Origin: Lumbricus rubellus
Taxonomy: Eukaryota; Annelida; Clitellata; Crassiclitellata; Lumbricidae
Assembly (NCBI GenBank): GCA_945859605.1
Contig: OX243824.1
Location: 2,008,078-2,072,077, forward strand
Length of the DNA stretch: 64,000 nt
Direction: 5' to 3'
In this document: piece after piece, positions 22,195 through 34,302 of the stretch
Numbering within the stretch: the stretch's first letter is position 1
Layout of the letters: each line of letters opens with the position of its first letter
Notes under the pieces: model-generated
What the model was told of the DNA's origin: nothing
The model's database searches: none
Seen by the model: only the letters and a program-made list of their open reading frames with translations
Position numbers and translations under genes: made by a program

Positions 22195-22430
22195 AATCTT
22201 CGTTTATTAGCTCAATCCGACACACCGCAGAATGATTACAAGTACAGGTTATACGAAATACGGCCCACTGTAGCACGACACGCAGTTCGGCTTTACAGAG
22301 TGGGTTCGGATTAACACTATGGCCTAAGTGCTGGATCACTCCTGGTTCGGCCAAGCCAGAAGTGGGGTATCTTATTTTCAGCAGAACCCGAGTCAAGCAA
22401 CACAGCAGCAGGGTTTCTGGGTTTTGGGGC
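22195..22430 (-). mobile_element. Inverted partner copy of the dimeric-head SINE, body only
   Basis: Reverse complement of the body of the element at 21622-22010 (CGGCCCACTGTAGCACGACA, GGATCACTCCTGGTTCGGCC, CAGCAGAACCCGAGTCAAGC), without the tRNA-like head. The pair could fold into a long hairpin in a RIM intron transcript. Confidence 0.8.
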
Positions 22431-22570
22431 ACTATCATCCAAGCCATTCCACAAAATAATTCTGCAACTATTGCAATGAGGAATTCCGTCCAAATGGTCA
22501 ATTTCATTCAAATTAAATTAACACATTACGGATTAGATTGGATTAACTGAAGATTATGCAAATGACCTAC

Positions 22571-23503
22571 CTCCCTTTCGCCACGGATGGTCCGGTCGAC
22601 GTTCCGCTGTTCCGGACCAGAAAAAGTCGTGTTCCGCTGGAACGCTGATTCGTCAAGGAACCCGTCGCGCCTCACATGTTCCGACGGTTCCATTTGGTGA
22701 TCCGGTTCCATCAGTTCCCCTCGACGACTCTGTTCCGCATGTTCCGCGCGGCGACCGTGTTCCACATGACGACCGCGTTCCATTTGTTCCGGTTCCGTTG
22801 GTTGCATTCTGTAACCCAATTCGTTTGGTTCCACCCGACGACCAGGTTCCGCTAGTTCCACTGGTCGACCATAACTCGTCTGTTCCACTTGAGATCGCCC
22901 TGGTTCCGTTCGTTCCCGGCGTCGACCCGGTTCCACCTGTTCCATCCTTCGACCAGGTTCCACCTGTTCCATCCTTCGACCCGGTTCCACCGGTTCCATC
23001 CTTCGACCCGGTTCCACCGGTTCCATCCGTCGACCCGGTTCCACCGGTTCCATCCTTCGACCCGGCGGTTCCACCTGTTCCATCCTTCGACCCACCGGTT
23101 CCACCGGTTCCATCCGTCGTCCCACCGGTTCCACCTGTTCCCTGCGCTGGTGACCGTGACCAGGCGACTCCCTCTGTTGCCTGAGATCATGGCCTCTAGA
23201 TGTAACACCATCGACCACCGGGTGCGGTGGTTGCTGTTGGCCTTGAGCGAAGGTCGGCTGGTTTGGATCGGTCGACGACTGAGGCGGTGTTGGCTGCGTT
23301 AAAGGCATCAATGGTTGTTGTGGTATCGTATTCTCGATGGGACGGGCGGACGCGGTGGCGATGGCCGCGGCGGCGTCAGGGTCGAGGCCTGCGCCGCCTG
23401 AACCGTCGCCACCGACTCCTGGTCCTGCTCCGTCTCCGTGATACCATTGTCCCGTCTTCATCAGGATCTCTTGCTTCTTCTTGCAGACGACGCACGACCA
23501 TAC
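22571..23503 (-). CDS. RIM: RIM exon 3: last zinc-finger CxxC and repetitive Pro/Glu/Arg linker
   Basis: 311 codons, phase 0 at both ends. It opens VWSCVVCKKKQEILMKTGQW, the fourth Cys pair and the KQQEILTKSGAW-like tail of the RIM zinc finger, which confirms the join to exon 2. The rest is disordered linker: Pro/Gln-rich sequence, then about a dozen imperfect copies of a unit like EPVEPGRRM built on a 24-27 bp DNA repeat between about 22800 and 23160. Acceptor TCGTAG at 23504 and donor GAG|GTAGGT at 22570. The repeat number is likely to vary between individuals. Confidence 0.88.
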
Positions 23504-23873
23504 CTACGACGAACACACATTGAACTCGTGTCAAAGATATATAATAGACAATTAAAGCGTCAAAGCTGGAGAAGAAAGCGTATAATAATTATAGCAACGT
23601 ATTTTACACGTGACATTTAACTGTGTAAAAGTCATTGTTAATGAAAATGTAATTGTCATCATCGTCATCGTCATCGTCGTCGTCATCATCATCATCATCA
23701 TCGTCATCAACATCGTCGTCGTCGTGGGTATTCTGTTGATAAATCGCCAAATTTACAGTTACACTGCACGAAAGTGTGAAAGAGAAATATTTATAGGTTA
23801 GATGAAACATAATTTAAGGGTTCTAACAAGAGGAGCTTTAAATCAGAAGTACGGAAATACAAAAAATATAATC

Positions 23874-24090
<217 letters not shown>

Positions 24091-24274
24091 AAATTATTCA
24101 TTATAATTGATAATTAATAAATATTACTTGCAATCGACTATTATTGATTATCATTACACGCTTATTAAACAAAGCGGTGATAGATAGCTTTGTACATTTA
24201 TTGTGAGTGAATAACTTGGTCAAGGTCCTTTGACCAGTCACCGTCTCATTGAAATATAAAAGGCACATCTTTAG

Positions 24275-24310
24275 ACACCTTTTAATAGTTTACTGCATAA
24301 TATATATAAA
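24275..24310 (+). promoter_or_regulatory. PSE/TATA-like module
   Basis: TTAGACACCTTTTAATAG then TATATAAAC at 28. Confidence 0.62.
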
Positions 24311-24835
24311 CTAAATGAGGATTAGTTATATCAATACGGCGGCGAATACGGCGTCATTATTGTTTCTCCAAGCGATGTCTCAGTCAAACGAATAATGGAT
24401 GTAATTAATACCAGACTCTCTTCTCAACAACACCTGCGTACGTTCTATGACCATCGCGTAAACAATAACTTGAATAGCATCTGAGGGAGTTCCAAAAATG
24501 ACATTAAATTACGAACATTACACTGAATAGAACAAGATGGGAAATGCGATTAAGAAGTATCATGCAACATGAACTATTCGACGAATGAATGTGTTCCTGA
24601 GCAAACGGATACAATCATCTCTCCGGGGTCGATGTAAAAACACGATTGCCATCTAAGTTCGATGAATCGATATCATAATGTTATGTAATGTTATGGAAAT
24701 GTTATGGAAATGGTTTGGGAGTAACTGTTGCTGCAATGGAGAAGTTGTGCCAATGGATGTTTGGTCGATTTTCTCTCGTAGCGACCATAATCGAAATCTT
24801 TCATCAGTGATAAAGTCAAACTGGCTTCTCTTTGT

Positions 24836-25025
24836 CTGAATGTCTGTCTGTGTGTCTGTTCGCATGTCTGTCTGTCTGTATGCCTGCCTGTTTGTCTGTC
24901 TGCCTGTCTGTCTGTTTGTGTCTGTCTGTCTTTATGTATGTGTGTGTATGCGTGTCTGTGTGTCTGTCTGCCTGTCTGTCTGTTTGTGTCTGTCTGTCTG
25001 TCTGCGTGTCTGTCTCGTTCTGTAT
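24836..25025. repeat. TCTG tetranucleotide repeat
   Basis: Imperfect CTGTCTGT units. Confidence 0.95.
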
Positions 25026-25428
25026 ATCTCTCAAGTATTCAGTATCAGATGAGCAATGGAGGTTTCATATAACATCAGACTCAATGAGGGAAGTGCGATG
25101 TTCTGAAAATATGGCAAGTCTTCGCAGAAAGCGACAGCGTTGAAGCGCTGAATGGTCATAGATATTATTCTCCGACAGAGAAAAGTCATCTTCTGGTAAT
25201 TATAATTGTGAAAGCCAGTTACTGTAGCCTAGTCGAAGAAGTTGATCATCATTAGGCCTACTGTTAGCGTTATTGGTACTTGTGGCGGTGAATTAACCGA
25301 CAAGTACCGCGTTATTTTAATTATCATCTTCGTCGTCATCATTGTAGTAGTCGTCATCATCATCATCATTATCACCGCCACAAAGAGTACCAAATTAGTA
25401 ATTACTGCATATGTGGAGAAAGTAACCG

Positions 25429-25464
25429 ATTTATAAAATTAATCTGACATAATTAAAAGGGTGT
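25429..25464 (-). promoter_or_regulatory. PSE/TATA-like module, left half of a divergent pair
   Basis: ACACCCTTTTAA then TATAAAT at 29. The module at 25574 points the other way, 110 bp apart. Confidence 0.58.
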
Positions 25465-25573
25465 GTGATAGCAGGGCTTTCAATAGCTCCCTCGTCTTGC
25501 ACATAATTATCTTTTTGCATAATCACACGTCGTTAAACAATGACCAACAAAGTAATTTTAAGGATTCGTTTGC

Positions 25574-25609
25574 ACACCTCTAAATTCTGTTCTATTAAGA
25601 CTATAAATA
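25574..25609 (+). promoter_or_regulatory. PSE/TATA-like module, right half of a divergent pair
   Basis: GCACACCTCTAAATTC then TATAAATAA at 28. Confidence 0.62.
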
Positions 25610-25775
25610 ACAAAATTTTGTTTTCAAATCGTCTCAACACGGCAGTTCGCCAATGAACATTTGATAAAATTATCAGCAGAGCAAGTCATCATTACGATTC
25701 AACATGGCTAATAATTGATATAATATTATTGTTGTCTTCGCTTATTAAGACGTGAGTGACACACCACATTCGGTC

Positions 25776-25878
25776 ACAGTGACAAATACTAAGTGACAAA
25801 TACTAAGTGACAAATACTAAGTGACAAATACTAAGTGACAAATACTAATGGACAAATACTAAGGGCCAAATACTAATG
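25776..25878. repeat. 14-bp minisatellite
   Basis: About seven copies of GTGACAAATACTAA, the last two diverged (TGGACAAATACTAA, GGGCCAAATACTAA). Confidence 0.92.
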
Positions 25879-26149
25879 TTTTCCTCACCAGTCTCTCACT
25901 CATTAAACCACTAATCCCCCGGAGTTGCTTCTGAATCTGAATAGCAATGCTTTAGAAGCGCTTCTGTAAAGTAAAAACTAGCAAAAAGGTCATTGTCTTG
26001 CGCTGCAAGTAATTTACCAGGGAGGATGCATGGAGAAAGGAAAGAATGGGCTGCGCAGTTCTAAAAATTCCTTTAAAACAGCCCTGCGTTTATAATTATG
26101 TGAACGAGAACTTGATATAGTTTCCCGTCAAGATTTCTACTCAGTATTG

Positions 26150-26480
26150 TAATTGTAATCGAACATTTATATAGCGCCACTTCAAGAGAACTCCTCAGAG
26201 GCGCTCCCGACCTGACACCAAACCATAATCAAAGAGAATGGTTTTCAAACGCTTGCGGAAAATGGGCAAAGAAAGACAAAGAAGTTCATTACGGAAAACG
26301 GACAGAAGCCCTCACAACTACAGTTCGGACACTGAATTGAAGTTTCACGCCGAAGCGCATGAGCAATTGCGAGTGAAGGGCTTGCTTAGGGTTCATACAT
26401 GATGGTTTGAAGTACATTCGAATCCGCAACCTTGAGTCTCTAAGACACCGAACATCCCCCACCCAACCACGCCCATACAT
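26150..26480 (-). mobile_element. Degraded tRNA-SINE
   Basis: Tail stem GCGCCACTTC...AGAGGCGCTCCCGAC, then after an insertion TTTCACGCCGAAGCGCATGA and ATTCGAATCCGCAACC (B-box complement) match the family consensus in reverse. Confidence 0.7.
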
Positions 26481-26677
26481 AATTATAGGTCTATGGCATA
26501 TTTTAGTAATAAAAGCCATTTATGTCGACAAACAGCCGAGGATTTGAAAATGTCTTTAAAGAACCCGATTTATTTCTCTTTTATTTTATTTTGTTTACGC
26601 ATAGCTTGCTGTCGCTAAGATTATAATTGACGTACACACGAAGATCAACGCGTATCAATGTTTTGTATTAAGGAATT

Positions 26678-26713
26678 GTTTATATATTATTTTATTACAC
26701 GAGTAACAGGTGT
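26678..26713 (-). promoter_or_regulatory. PSE/TATA-like module
   Basis: TTAGACACCTGTTA then TATATAAAC at 27. Confidence 0.52.
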
Positions 26714-27109
26714 CTAAGAAGTGCAAAACAAAATAGCGACAACTCATGTCACATAATAAATAATCTTAAGAAACTGTGATCGTTACAGAACGACGTCACT
26801 TCAAACAAAACCAAGTGAATTTATTAAATCGTATGAAATTTTAATTTATTTAGGAAGCTAGTAAAGCGGTTAAAACTATAACGACTGCGTAGCCAAAAAA
26901 TTGTGAATTTTATCTGTGATAATTGTTCGCCAGAGTGCTGTTCGGTAGCAGTCTATAATATGAAATAATAAACTTGCTTACTCAGCTTCTCTTAGTGGTC
27001 ATAATATCGAAGTAACGTTTATCATGAATACATGTAAATTTAAGGTCGATATTATAAGCTTTCATGACTGACTCAAAATGTAGTTGAATATCTAATAATA
27101 GCAGCCGCG

Positions 27110-27215
27110 TATACAGGGACCTTGGGCAAGTCCTTCACTCGCAGTGTCTGCGCTGTAGTCGAGAGCGCCTCTGAGCAGCGAGCTTAAAGGAGCGCTATAG
27201 AAATGGAGAAATAAA
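27110..27215 (+). mobile_element. tRNA-SINE 3' fragment
   Basis: GACCTTGGGCAAGTCCTTCA, GAGAGCGCCTCTGAGCAG and GGAGCGCTATAGAAA match the family body and tail. Confidence 0.75.
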
Positions 27216-27894
27216 TAACTAAAACTAAATAAACAGCATAAATAACCGGTGAAGCAACGTAGCGTTCTCTACTCTCAAATACTAACACGACTAATAAACA
27301 GGAATGACATTGTAATTTTTTTTAGTGAGTAGGCCTACACGCTACCGAAAAAAAATCGACTTTCTTCGGCCAAATTTTCGACGACGTTTTTTGTCATCGG
27401 TGTTTTCCCACTGATTTCTCGCCCAATAACCCATCATTTAACTTAATTTTGTGCATATAATTTATAACTATAATGCATGCATAGCTCTCAAATTTTGTAC
27501 GACGCCTGCGACAATATTATACGCAAAACGTCTTTAATTAAACACTTTCTGACGGACAGTTTTAGAAACCTTTAAATCTGTTACTTCCGACTATATATTA
27601 GGTCTAATACTACAACAGATTGCAATGTAAAGTTAGCAGGTCTCCACGGAGACCAATTATGCGGCACGACAGCATCGTTCGTTTACTACTCACGTCTCCG
27701 TCTCTCTATATCTGTGTCTGTTCCTGCACGTCTCTGTCTCTCTCTGCTGCAAATAGCACTAGAAACCTTTAAATCTGTTATTTCCGATTCTATAATTATT
27801 ATCTGTACACTGGATGTGTATGTAAATAATACAAATCCAAAATTGTCCCAAAATCAGAACGCGCTATGTAGACTGTTACAGTAGAGAAATCAAT

Positions 27895-28318
27895 CAATAG
27901 AAAAGCAGGAACAGAAAGATGGACAAGGAGGCAGACAGACACAGACAAGCATGAGACGGACAGAGACACGTAGACATACGCCATGGAGATTGAGGCATGC
28001 AGTCAGACGAACAGAGAGGGACGGTGAAGGCAACAGAGAGAAAGAGACACGCACAGACATATGGAGAGAAAGTCACAGACAGACACAGACACAGAGAGAG
28101 AGACAGAGACATACAAAAACAGAGACAGATATAGAGAGACGGGAACAGAGACTATGGTTTTGTGACTGGAGAGCGAGCGATGCTGTCGTGCGGTGTAATT
28201 GGTCTCCATAGAAACCAGTTGAAACCGGTTCTAAGGCAAACAATCGACACGGAAAGAGAACGTCTGCAGAACGAGTGGGCTAATGGAGAAAGAGACAGAC
28301 AGACAGACAGACAGACAC

Positions 28319-28395
<77 letters not shown>

Positions 28396-28650
28396 ACGAC
28401 ATAGAGACAGTTAGGCAGACACATAAACAGAAAGAGAGGCATAGAGAAATAGAGACATAAAGACATAGACTCATAGAGATTAGAGACAGATACAGAGAGG
28501 CAAACACAGAAACAGAGACACAGATACATGTACTTAGAGAGAGAGACAGACACAGAAACAGAAACAGAGGCATAGATACTTAGAGACAGAGAGACAGACA
28601 CATGAACAGAAACAGGAGCAAATAGCCATAGAGACAGAGAGACAAACACG
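27895..28650. repeat. CAGA-type tetranucleotide repeat complex
   Basis: AGACAGAC units, perfect from about 28292 to 28394 and degenerate on either side. Confidence 0.95.
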
Positions 28651-28770
28651 GATAGAGGCCAGTTTTCAAAATTCTGCTCGCCTCAGAAAGCTAAGCCAGT
28701 CAAAATTCAATGACCCCCAACGACTCAAACTCGCACTCCACCCAATCGAAACTCTATTCCCAACCAGCCA

Positions 28771-28988
28771 GCCTAGCTATATGTATATCTGCCCAGCCAG
28801 CCACATATTATCTGCCCAGCCAGCCAAATATTATCATGCCCAGCCAGCCAAATATTATCTGCCCAGCCAGCCAGCCAAATATTATCTGCCCAGCCAGCCA
28901 AATATTATCTGCCCAGCCAGCCAAATATTATCTGCCCAGCCAGCCAAATATTATCTGCACAGCCAGCCAAATATTATCTGTCCAGCCA
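28771..28988. repeat. 23-bp minisatellite CCAGCCAGCCAAATATTATC
   Basis: About nine copies of a unit containing GCCCAGCCAGCCAAATATTA. Confidence 0.93.
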
Positions 28989-29416
28989 TTAAACCCCATC
29001 TGACTATAACCAGCAATTTTTTTTATCTAACCAGGCATCCAACAATAATTATTATGTCTGCAGAGGGAGATCAAGGCAAAACGCAACTGTCCATCGATAT
29101 TATTATCAAAGCCATGATAACAAAAAGATCTTACAGTCAGTCACCCATCTCCAGACTCATAAGCATGAGGCCAGTTTAACTGACTTGGAGGGAGTGATAA
29201 TTCTCTTGAAGTGAGGGGGGGGAATGACCCACCCACCGACCCACCGACCCACCCACTGTTCGGTCTTCGGTCTGGCTCAGTTGGATACACGGCGCCAGTG
29301 ATGGCCACTGGTCCCCGGAAAAAGACCATCGATAGAAACCGTTTCGTTTATCTCTCCATCCTCGGCAGTATAATAATCCGCTCTCTGCTGCCTCACTATT
29401 ATACAGGGCAGCATCG

Positions 29417-30048
29417 AGTTCGTGTGTGTCTGTGTGTGTCTGTGTGTGTGTCTGTCTGTGAGTCTGTCTGTCTGTCTGTGTGTCTGTGTGTGTCTCTGTG
29501 TCTGTCTGTGTGTATGTCTGTGAGTTTGTCTCTGTGTCTGTGTGTGTCTGTCTGTGTCTGTCTGTCTGTGTGTATGTGTGTGTCTGTAGGTGTGTCTGTC
29601 TGTATGTCCGTCTGTGTCTGTCTATGTGTCTGTGTCTTTCCGTCTGTTCGTCTGTGTGTGTGTCTGTCTGTGTGTTTGTGTGTGTCTGTCTGTCTGGCCT
29701 TGGACATGTCTTTTTTGTCTGTTGAGATGTATCATGCATGTCTGTCCGCGTTCTCTGCCATGCTGCAGCCTAACAGTAAAAAGCTCTCGTCTGCAAGATC
29801 ATATTGTCATTTTGCTTTCTTGTCTGCCTGACCCCAGTTTGTTTGGTGTATGTCCCTGTCCCTGTCTCTTTGTCTCTGCGTGTATGTGTGTGTCTGTGTG
29901 TCTCTGTCTGCCTCTGTCTCTATGTCTGCGTCCGTCTGCCTGTCTGTCTCTCTCTATCTTGATGCCAGTCTGTCTGGTTTGTCATTGTGGCCTTGTGATC
30001 GCCTCGGTATTATAAGCTGTCGGATTTTGTCAGTTTGTCCATTCATCC

Positions 30049-30095
<47 letters not shown>

Positions 30096-30125
30096 AATCT
30101 GTCTATTTGTTCTGTTCTGTCTGTC
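29417..30125. repeat. TCTG/TGTG repeat complex
   Basis: Imperfect CTGTGTGTCTG units to 29697 and a second block from 29835, with perfect TCTG at 30047-30094. Confidence 0.93.
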
Positions 30126-30207
30126 TGCTTATAGCTGCACGGCTCAATCTGTCCCTCTCCCTTGAATACGTCTAGTCTTCCGTCCCATTTTATCGATGGA
30201 GACGATA

Positions 30208-30277
30208 CAGAGAGAGAGAGAGACAGAGAGTCAGAGACAGACAGACAGAGACACAGAGATAGTATAAAACACGAGCG

Positions 30278-30311
<34 letters not shown>

Positions 30312-30405
30312 ATTCCCCGCATCTCGGATAAACGCATCACAGCCTGCACGGCATCATCATCATCGTCGCTATCAGCCTCAGCATCACCGGTCGATCGATG
30401 CATCG

Positions 30406-30453
<48 letters not shown>

Positions 30454-30540
30454 CCCAAGCCTCATCCTCATCCTCATCCGCCGCATCAGCTGACTGCTGA
30501 GCCTGCACCAGCAGCATCAGCATCAGCAGCAGCAACATCC
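30208..30540. repeat. GAGA, CTG and CAG microsatellites
   Basis: GA repeat (30208-30260), CTG repeat (30279-30312) and CAG repeat (30409-30452); the CTG and CAG blocks are inverted relative to each other and could pair. Confidence 0.95.
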
Positions 30541-30721
30541 CGGAATCGGACGACAGAAAGTCTACGGGACATGGAACGGAAAGAGACGGGAGGAACAGGA
30601 GGGGTCAGGAGGGGCGGGAAGGAACGGGAGGGGCAGGAGAGGACGGAAAGGGACGGGGAGGGACGGGGATGGACGGGGGGGGGCAGAGGAGATGGTACCG
30701 ATTAGGAAAAAAGCGGATCGC

Positions 30722-30871
30722 TGCATCAGCAGCAGCATCAGCAGCAGCAGCATCAGCAGCAGCAGCAGCATCAGCAGCATCAGCAGCAGCAGCAGCAGCA
30801 TCAGCAGCAGCATCAGCAGCAGCAGCAGCAGCAGCATCAGCAGCATCAGCAGCAGCAGCATCAGCAGCAGT
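30722..30871. repeat. CAGCAGCAT microsatellite
   Basis: Mixed CAG and CAT triplets; preceded by GGGAC-rich sequence (30585-30680). Confidence 0.95.
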
Positions 30872-31369
30872 AGGACGCTTAAATGACAGTATAAACAGAT
30901 GGGATTCTGAGCCCACAAAGATCCTTCGATGCTGATTATACGACATCGGAGGACCACTCTCCACGAAACGTACCCGGTACGGACGGTCGTGTGTAGAACC
31001 CGTACCCGGTACGGATCCCTCGTATAAAGGAACCCCAATATTATCCGAGTTTAGCTCCAGACCGAACAAGCTCCCAGACTTTTTTCGATTGCCTATCGCG
31101 GGTGGGGGAGAAGCGATGACTCATCTTTGGTGGGGTAATGGAACCAGCTTAAGAGTTATAATGTAGAGTGGGAAACCAGTCTAGAAGCTATTTTGGTTGA
31201 CATACTAGGATCGGTCCAGCGTTGCCACTCCTTGCGTTTTTTCACAAGATCTTGGGTTTTTTCACAAGATCTTGGGTTTTTAGATCCGAACTTGAGAAAT
31301 GTTTTTTTTAGGATCTGGGTATTTTTCTTGAACTTGAACTGGAATGCAATCATGTTTGGAGAACGACGT

Positions 31370-31610
31370 AGTTTGTTTGCTTGTTTGTTTGTTTGTATGT
31401 GCACTTGTTATAGCACCCATTCAAGCTCTCGCTACTCAGAGGCGCTCCCGATGCAGAGCGGACACTGCATCGGAGTTTCACGCCGAAGCGCTGAGTAATT
31501 GTGAGTGAAAGACTTGCCCAAGGTCCTTACGCGGCGACCTGAGGTGGACTCGAACCTCGGACCTTCCGGCTCTAAGGCAACGACGCCATCACTACACCAC
31601 CGCGCCCCAC
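31370..31610 (-). mobile_element. tRNA-derived SINE, near full length
   Basis: Read on the minus strand: GTGGGGCGCGGTGGTGTAGT, B box near GGTTCGAGTCC, CTTGGGCAAGTC body, and tail AGCGCCTCTGAGTAG...TATAACAAGTGCACATACAA. Two mismatches in the tail stem. Confidence 0.9.
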
Positions 31611-31845
31611 GAGGAGCAGTCATGCTGCACGAACGGCAGAGTAATCCAAGGTGTGATAGATACGGAAAAATGAAGAAAAGTCCGGTTTAATTTGGGCATT
31701 AACTCGAATCAATAAAATGGTTTTGTTCGTACTCTGCCAGTGCCAGTCCCAAGCCTCGATAAAGGAGGAGGAGGACGCTGATGATCTTTGTTTTCACACA
31801 ATGTCCTATTCGACTGAAACTGTAAACTTTTACATGTAATAATAC

Positions 31846-32735
31846 TAGATAGCAAACTGACAAAAGCTATTGCAACGAATAGCAAACTGACAAAAGCTAT
31901 TTCAACGAATAGCAAACTGACAAAAGCTATTTTCAACAAATAGCAAAAACTGACAACAGCTATTTCAACGAATAGCAAACACTGACAAAAGCTATTTCAA
32001 CAAATAGCAAACACAGACAAAAGCTATTTCAACGAATAGCAAACACAGACAAAAGCTATTTCAACGAATAGCAAACTGACAAAAGCTATTTCAACGAATA
32101 GCAAACACTGACAAAAGCTATTTCAACGAATAGCAAACACTGACAAAAGCTATTTCAACGAATAGCAAACACTGACAAAAGCTATTTTAACGAATAGCAA
32201 ACTGACAAAAGCTATTTCAACGAATAGCAAACACTGACAAAAGCAATTTCAACGAATAGCAAACACTGACAAAAGCAATTTCAACGAATAGCAAACACTG
32301 ACAAAAGCTATTTCAACGAATAGCAAACACTGACAAAAGCTATTTCAACGAATAGCAAACACAGACAAAAGCTATTTCAACGAATAGCAAACACAGACAA
32401 AAGCTATTTCAACGAATAGCAAAGACTGACAAAAGCTATTTCAACGAATAGCAAACACAGACAAAAGCTATTTCAACGAATAGCAAACACTGACAAAAGC
32501 TTTTTCAACGAATAGCAAACACGGACAAAAGCTATTTCAACGAATAGCAACGAAAATCTTATTTCAACGAATAGCAAACACTGACAAAAGCTAGTTCAAC
32601 GAATAGCAAACTGACAAAAGCTATTTCAGCGAATAGCAAATACAGACAAAAGCTATTTCAGCGAATAGCAAACACTGACAAAAGCTATTTCAACGAATAG
32701 CAAACACCGACAAAAGCTATTTCAACGACGAATAG
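31846..32735. repeat. 30/32-bp minisatellite with internal hairpin
   Basis: About 28 copies of a unit containing GACAAAAGCTATTTCAACGA and ATAGCAAACACT. Each unit holds GCTATT-6 nt-AATAGC, a perfect inverted repeat. Units alternate between 30 and 32 bp (with or without CA before CTGAC). Confidence 0.95.
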
Positions 32736-33131
32736 CTCTTAGATCAATATAGAGAAATCAATGACAATGAAAAGAAGAAGAATTTGCTCATGGTCCCTTC
32801 GCTACGACCAATCAGATACCATGTCTCTCACAATCTCGCAACAACGTCGCTGTATGATCACAACGTTGCAACCACAACACACAACACACAACACAACACT
32901 GTAGACAGCACAGTTCACTGTTGTTGCAGGCAGAACGCCAACAGTCTAATATCGATTGGCTGAAATAATAATATTATGGCCAGCCGATGGTTTCAAAAAG
33001 ATGGCAACGTTTCGACCATGCAGCCACAGTTGAAATAAGCTGTATGATAATTATGTTTATGCACTTTATGGTAAGCGAATAGTTCAACGTTTGATTTCAT
33101 ATGAGCGTGTAGTTTGGAGATGTTGCAAGTA

Positions 33132-33369
33132 TTTGTTTATTTGTATGCGTACTTGTCATAGCGCTCCTTCAAGATCACTACTCAGAGGCGCTCCCGACTA
33201 CAGCGCGGACACTGCATCGGAGTTTCACGCTGAAGCGCTGAGCAATTGCAAGTGAAGGACTTGCCTAAGGTCCCTACGCGGCGACTTGAGGTGGATTCGA
33301 ACCTGCAACCCTCCGCGCGGCCTCCGGCTGCAAGGCAACGAACATGCCCACTACACCACCGCGCCCCAC
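33132..33369 (-). mobile_element. tRNA-derived SINE, near full length
   Basis: Same family as 31370-31610 with a GC-rich 15-bp insertion near the head (CCGCGCGGCCTCCGG) and B box GGTTCGAATCC in reverse. Confidence 0.9.
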
Positions 33370-34094
33370 AAGTACCGTACATTGTACACTGAAGTAGTAC
33401 ATTGTACTAGTACATTGAAGTGCAGATCAACGCAGCTGTTCTCAGATGGACTGCACTTATCGAAGGTAACATTATGTTGTATCTCCACAGCTGCACACTC
33501 ATGACGGTAATAATTCACAAGTACTCGACCGGAGACATGAAACTTCGTCAGAAAGATACCTTTATTTAACTGATTAAAATTACACATATATTTTTTAGTA
33601 ACTGTTAACACTTTAGTAACTCTTGATATTTCACTTCTCATCTTAAAAATTAAATACATTGGTTGGTAGTGATTGTGCTTCATAAAGTTTGATGTTTTAT
33701 ACAAATCATTCGATGATCAAACGTCCAGTGATCAAACGTCCTAGAGACCTAGAACCTTCAATGGCTGGTCTTCTCATCTCGAGTTCGCTGGAGGCAGTGA
33801 GACAGTCTTGTTTCAGAAACTGGCGCCATTTTCGGTTAAATAAATAATTGTTCTGGTGTTCATAATTAAATTATGATGCTCTGGTGTCCAGAATATAACA
33901 TAATTTAATTTAATTTAATTTAATTTATATAATATATATAAATATTTGATTGAATTATAAGGTAATAAATCATTAATGTTTCAATATTTCATTAGGTTAA
34001 ATTAGATTGCAAAATATATCACGTAATGATCTCATCGGCCGCAAGATGTCGATAACAATATTAATGCTGTGAAATATTAAGATCAATATTATAG

Positions 34095-34130
34095 ACACCT
34101 TTAAATTGATAATTCAGAATATTATATAAA
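34095..34130 (+). promoter_or_regulatory. PSE/TATA-like module, first of a tandem pair
   Basis: ATAGACACCTTTAAATTG then TATATAAATC at 28. If transcribed, its RNA would have to end within 113 bp or run into the next module. Confidence 0.65.
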
Positions 34131-34207
34131 TCCACTTTCATCTATTTGATATTTGATAACTGCACAGTAGCCAAAGTCGCCGTAAATAATTATGCGAAAA
34201 TAATTAC

Positions 34208-34243
34208 ACACCTTTTAATTACACGACTTTAAATTTATAATTT
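34208..34243 (+). promoter_or_regulatory. PSE/TATA-like module, second of a tandem pair
   Basis: ACACCTTTTAATTAC then TATAAT at 28, just before the piggyBac-like element. Confidence 0.58.
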
Positions 34244-34302
34244 TAAACACTATAATGATCCATTCAATAACTTCTTACAAGCTGATCCACAGATATGAAT
34301 AA

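Larger units (their letters stand above)
18474..22570. other. RIM intron 3
   Basis: Contains a hAT-like MITE (19452-19618), a SINE/LINE tail (about 19730-19800), an AT run (20599-20686), a dimeric-headed SINE and its inverted partner (21622-22430), and promoter-like modules at 18890, 19828, 20360, 21510 and 22065. The sequence upstream and downstream of modules 18890 and 20360 is duplicated. Confidence 0.6.

Noticed and set aside
31846..32735. CRISPR-like repeat array
   Set aside because: Units are contiguous with no unique spacers, and the locus is clearly animal; it is a minisatellite.
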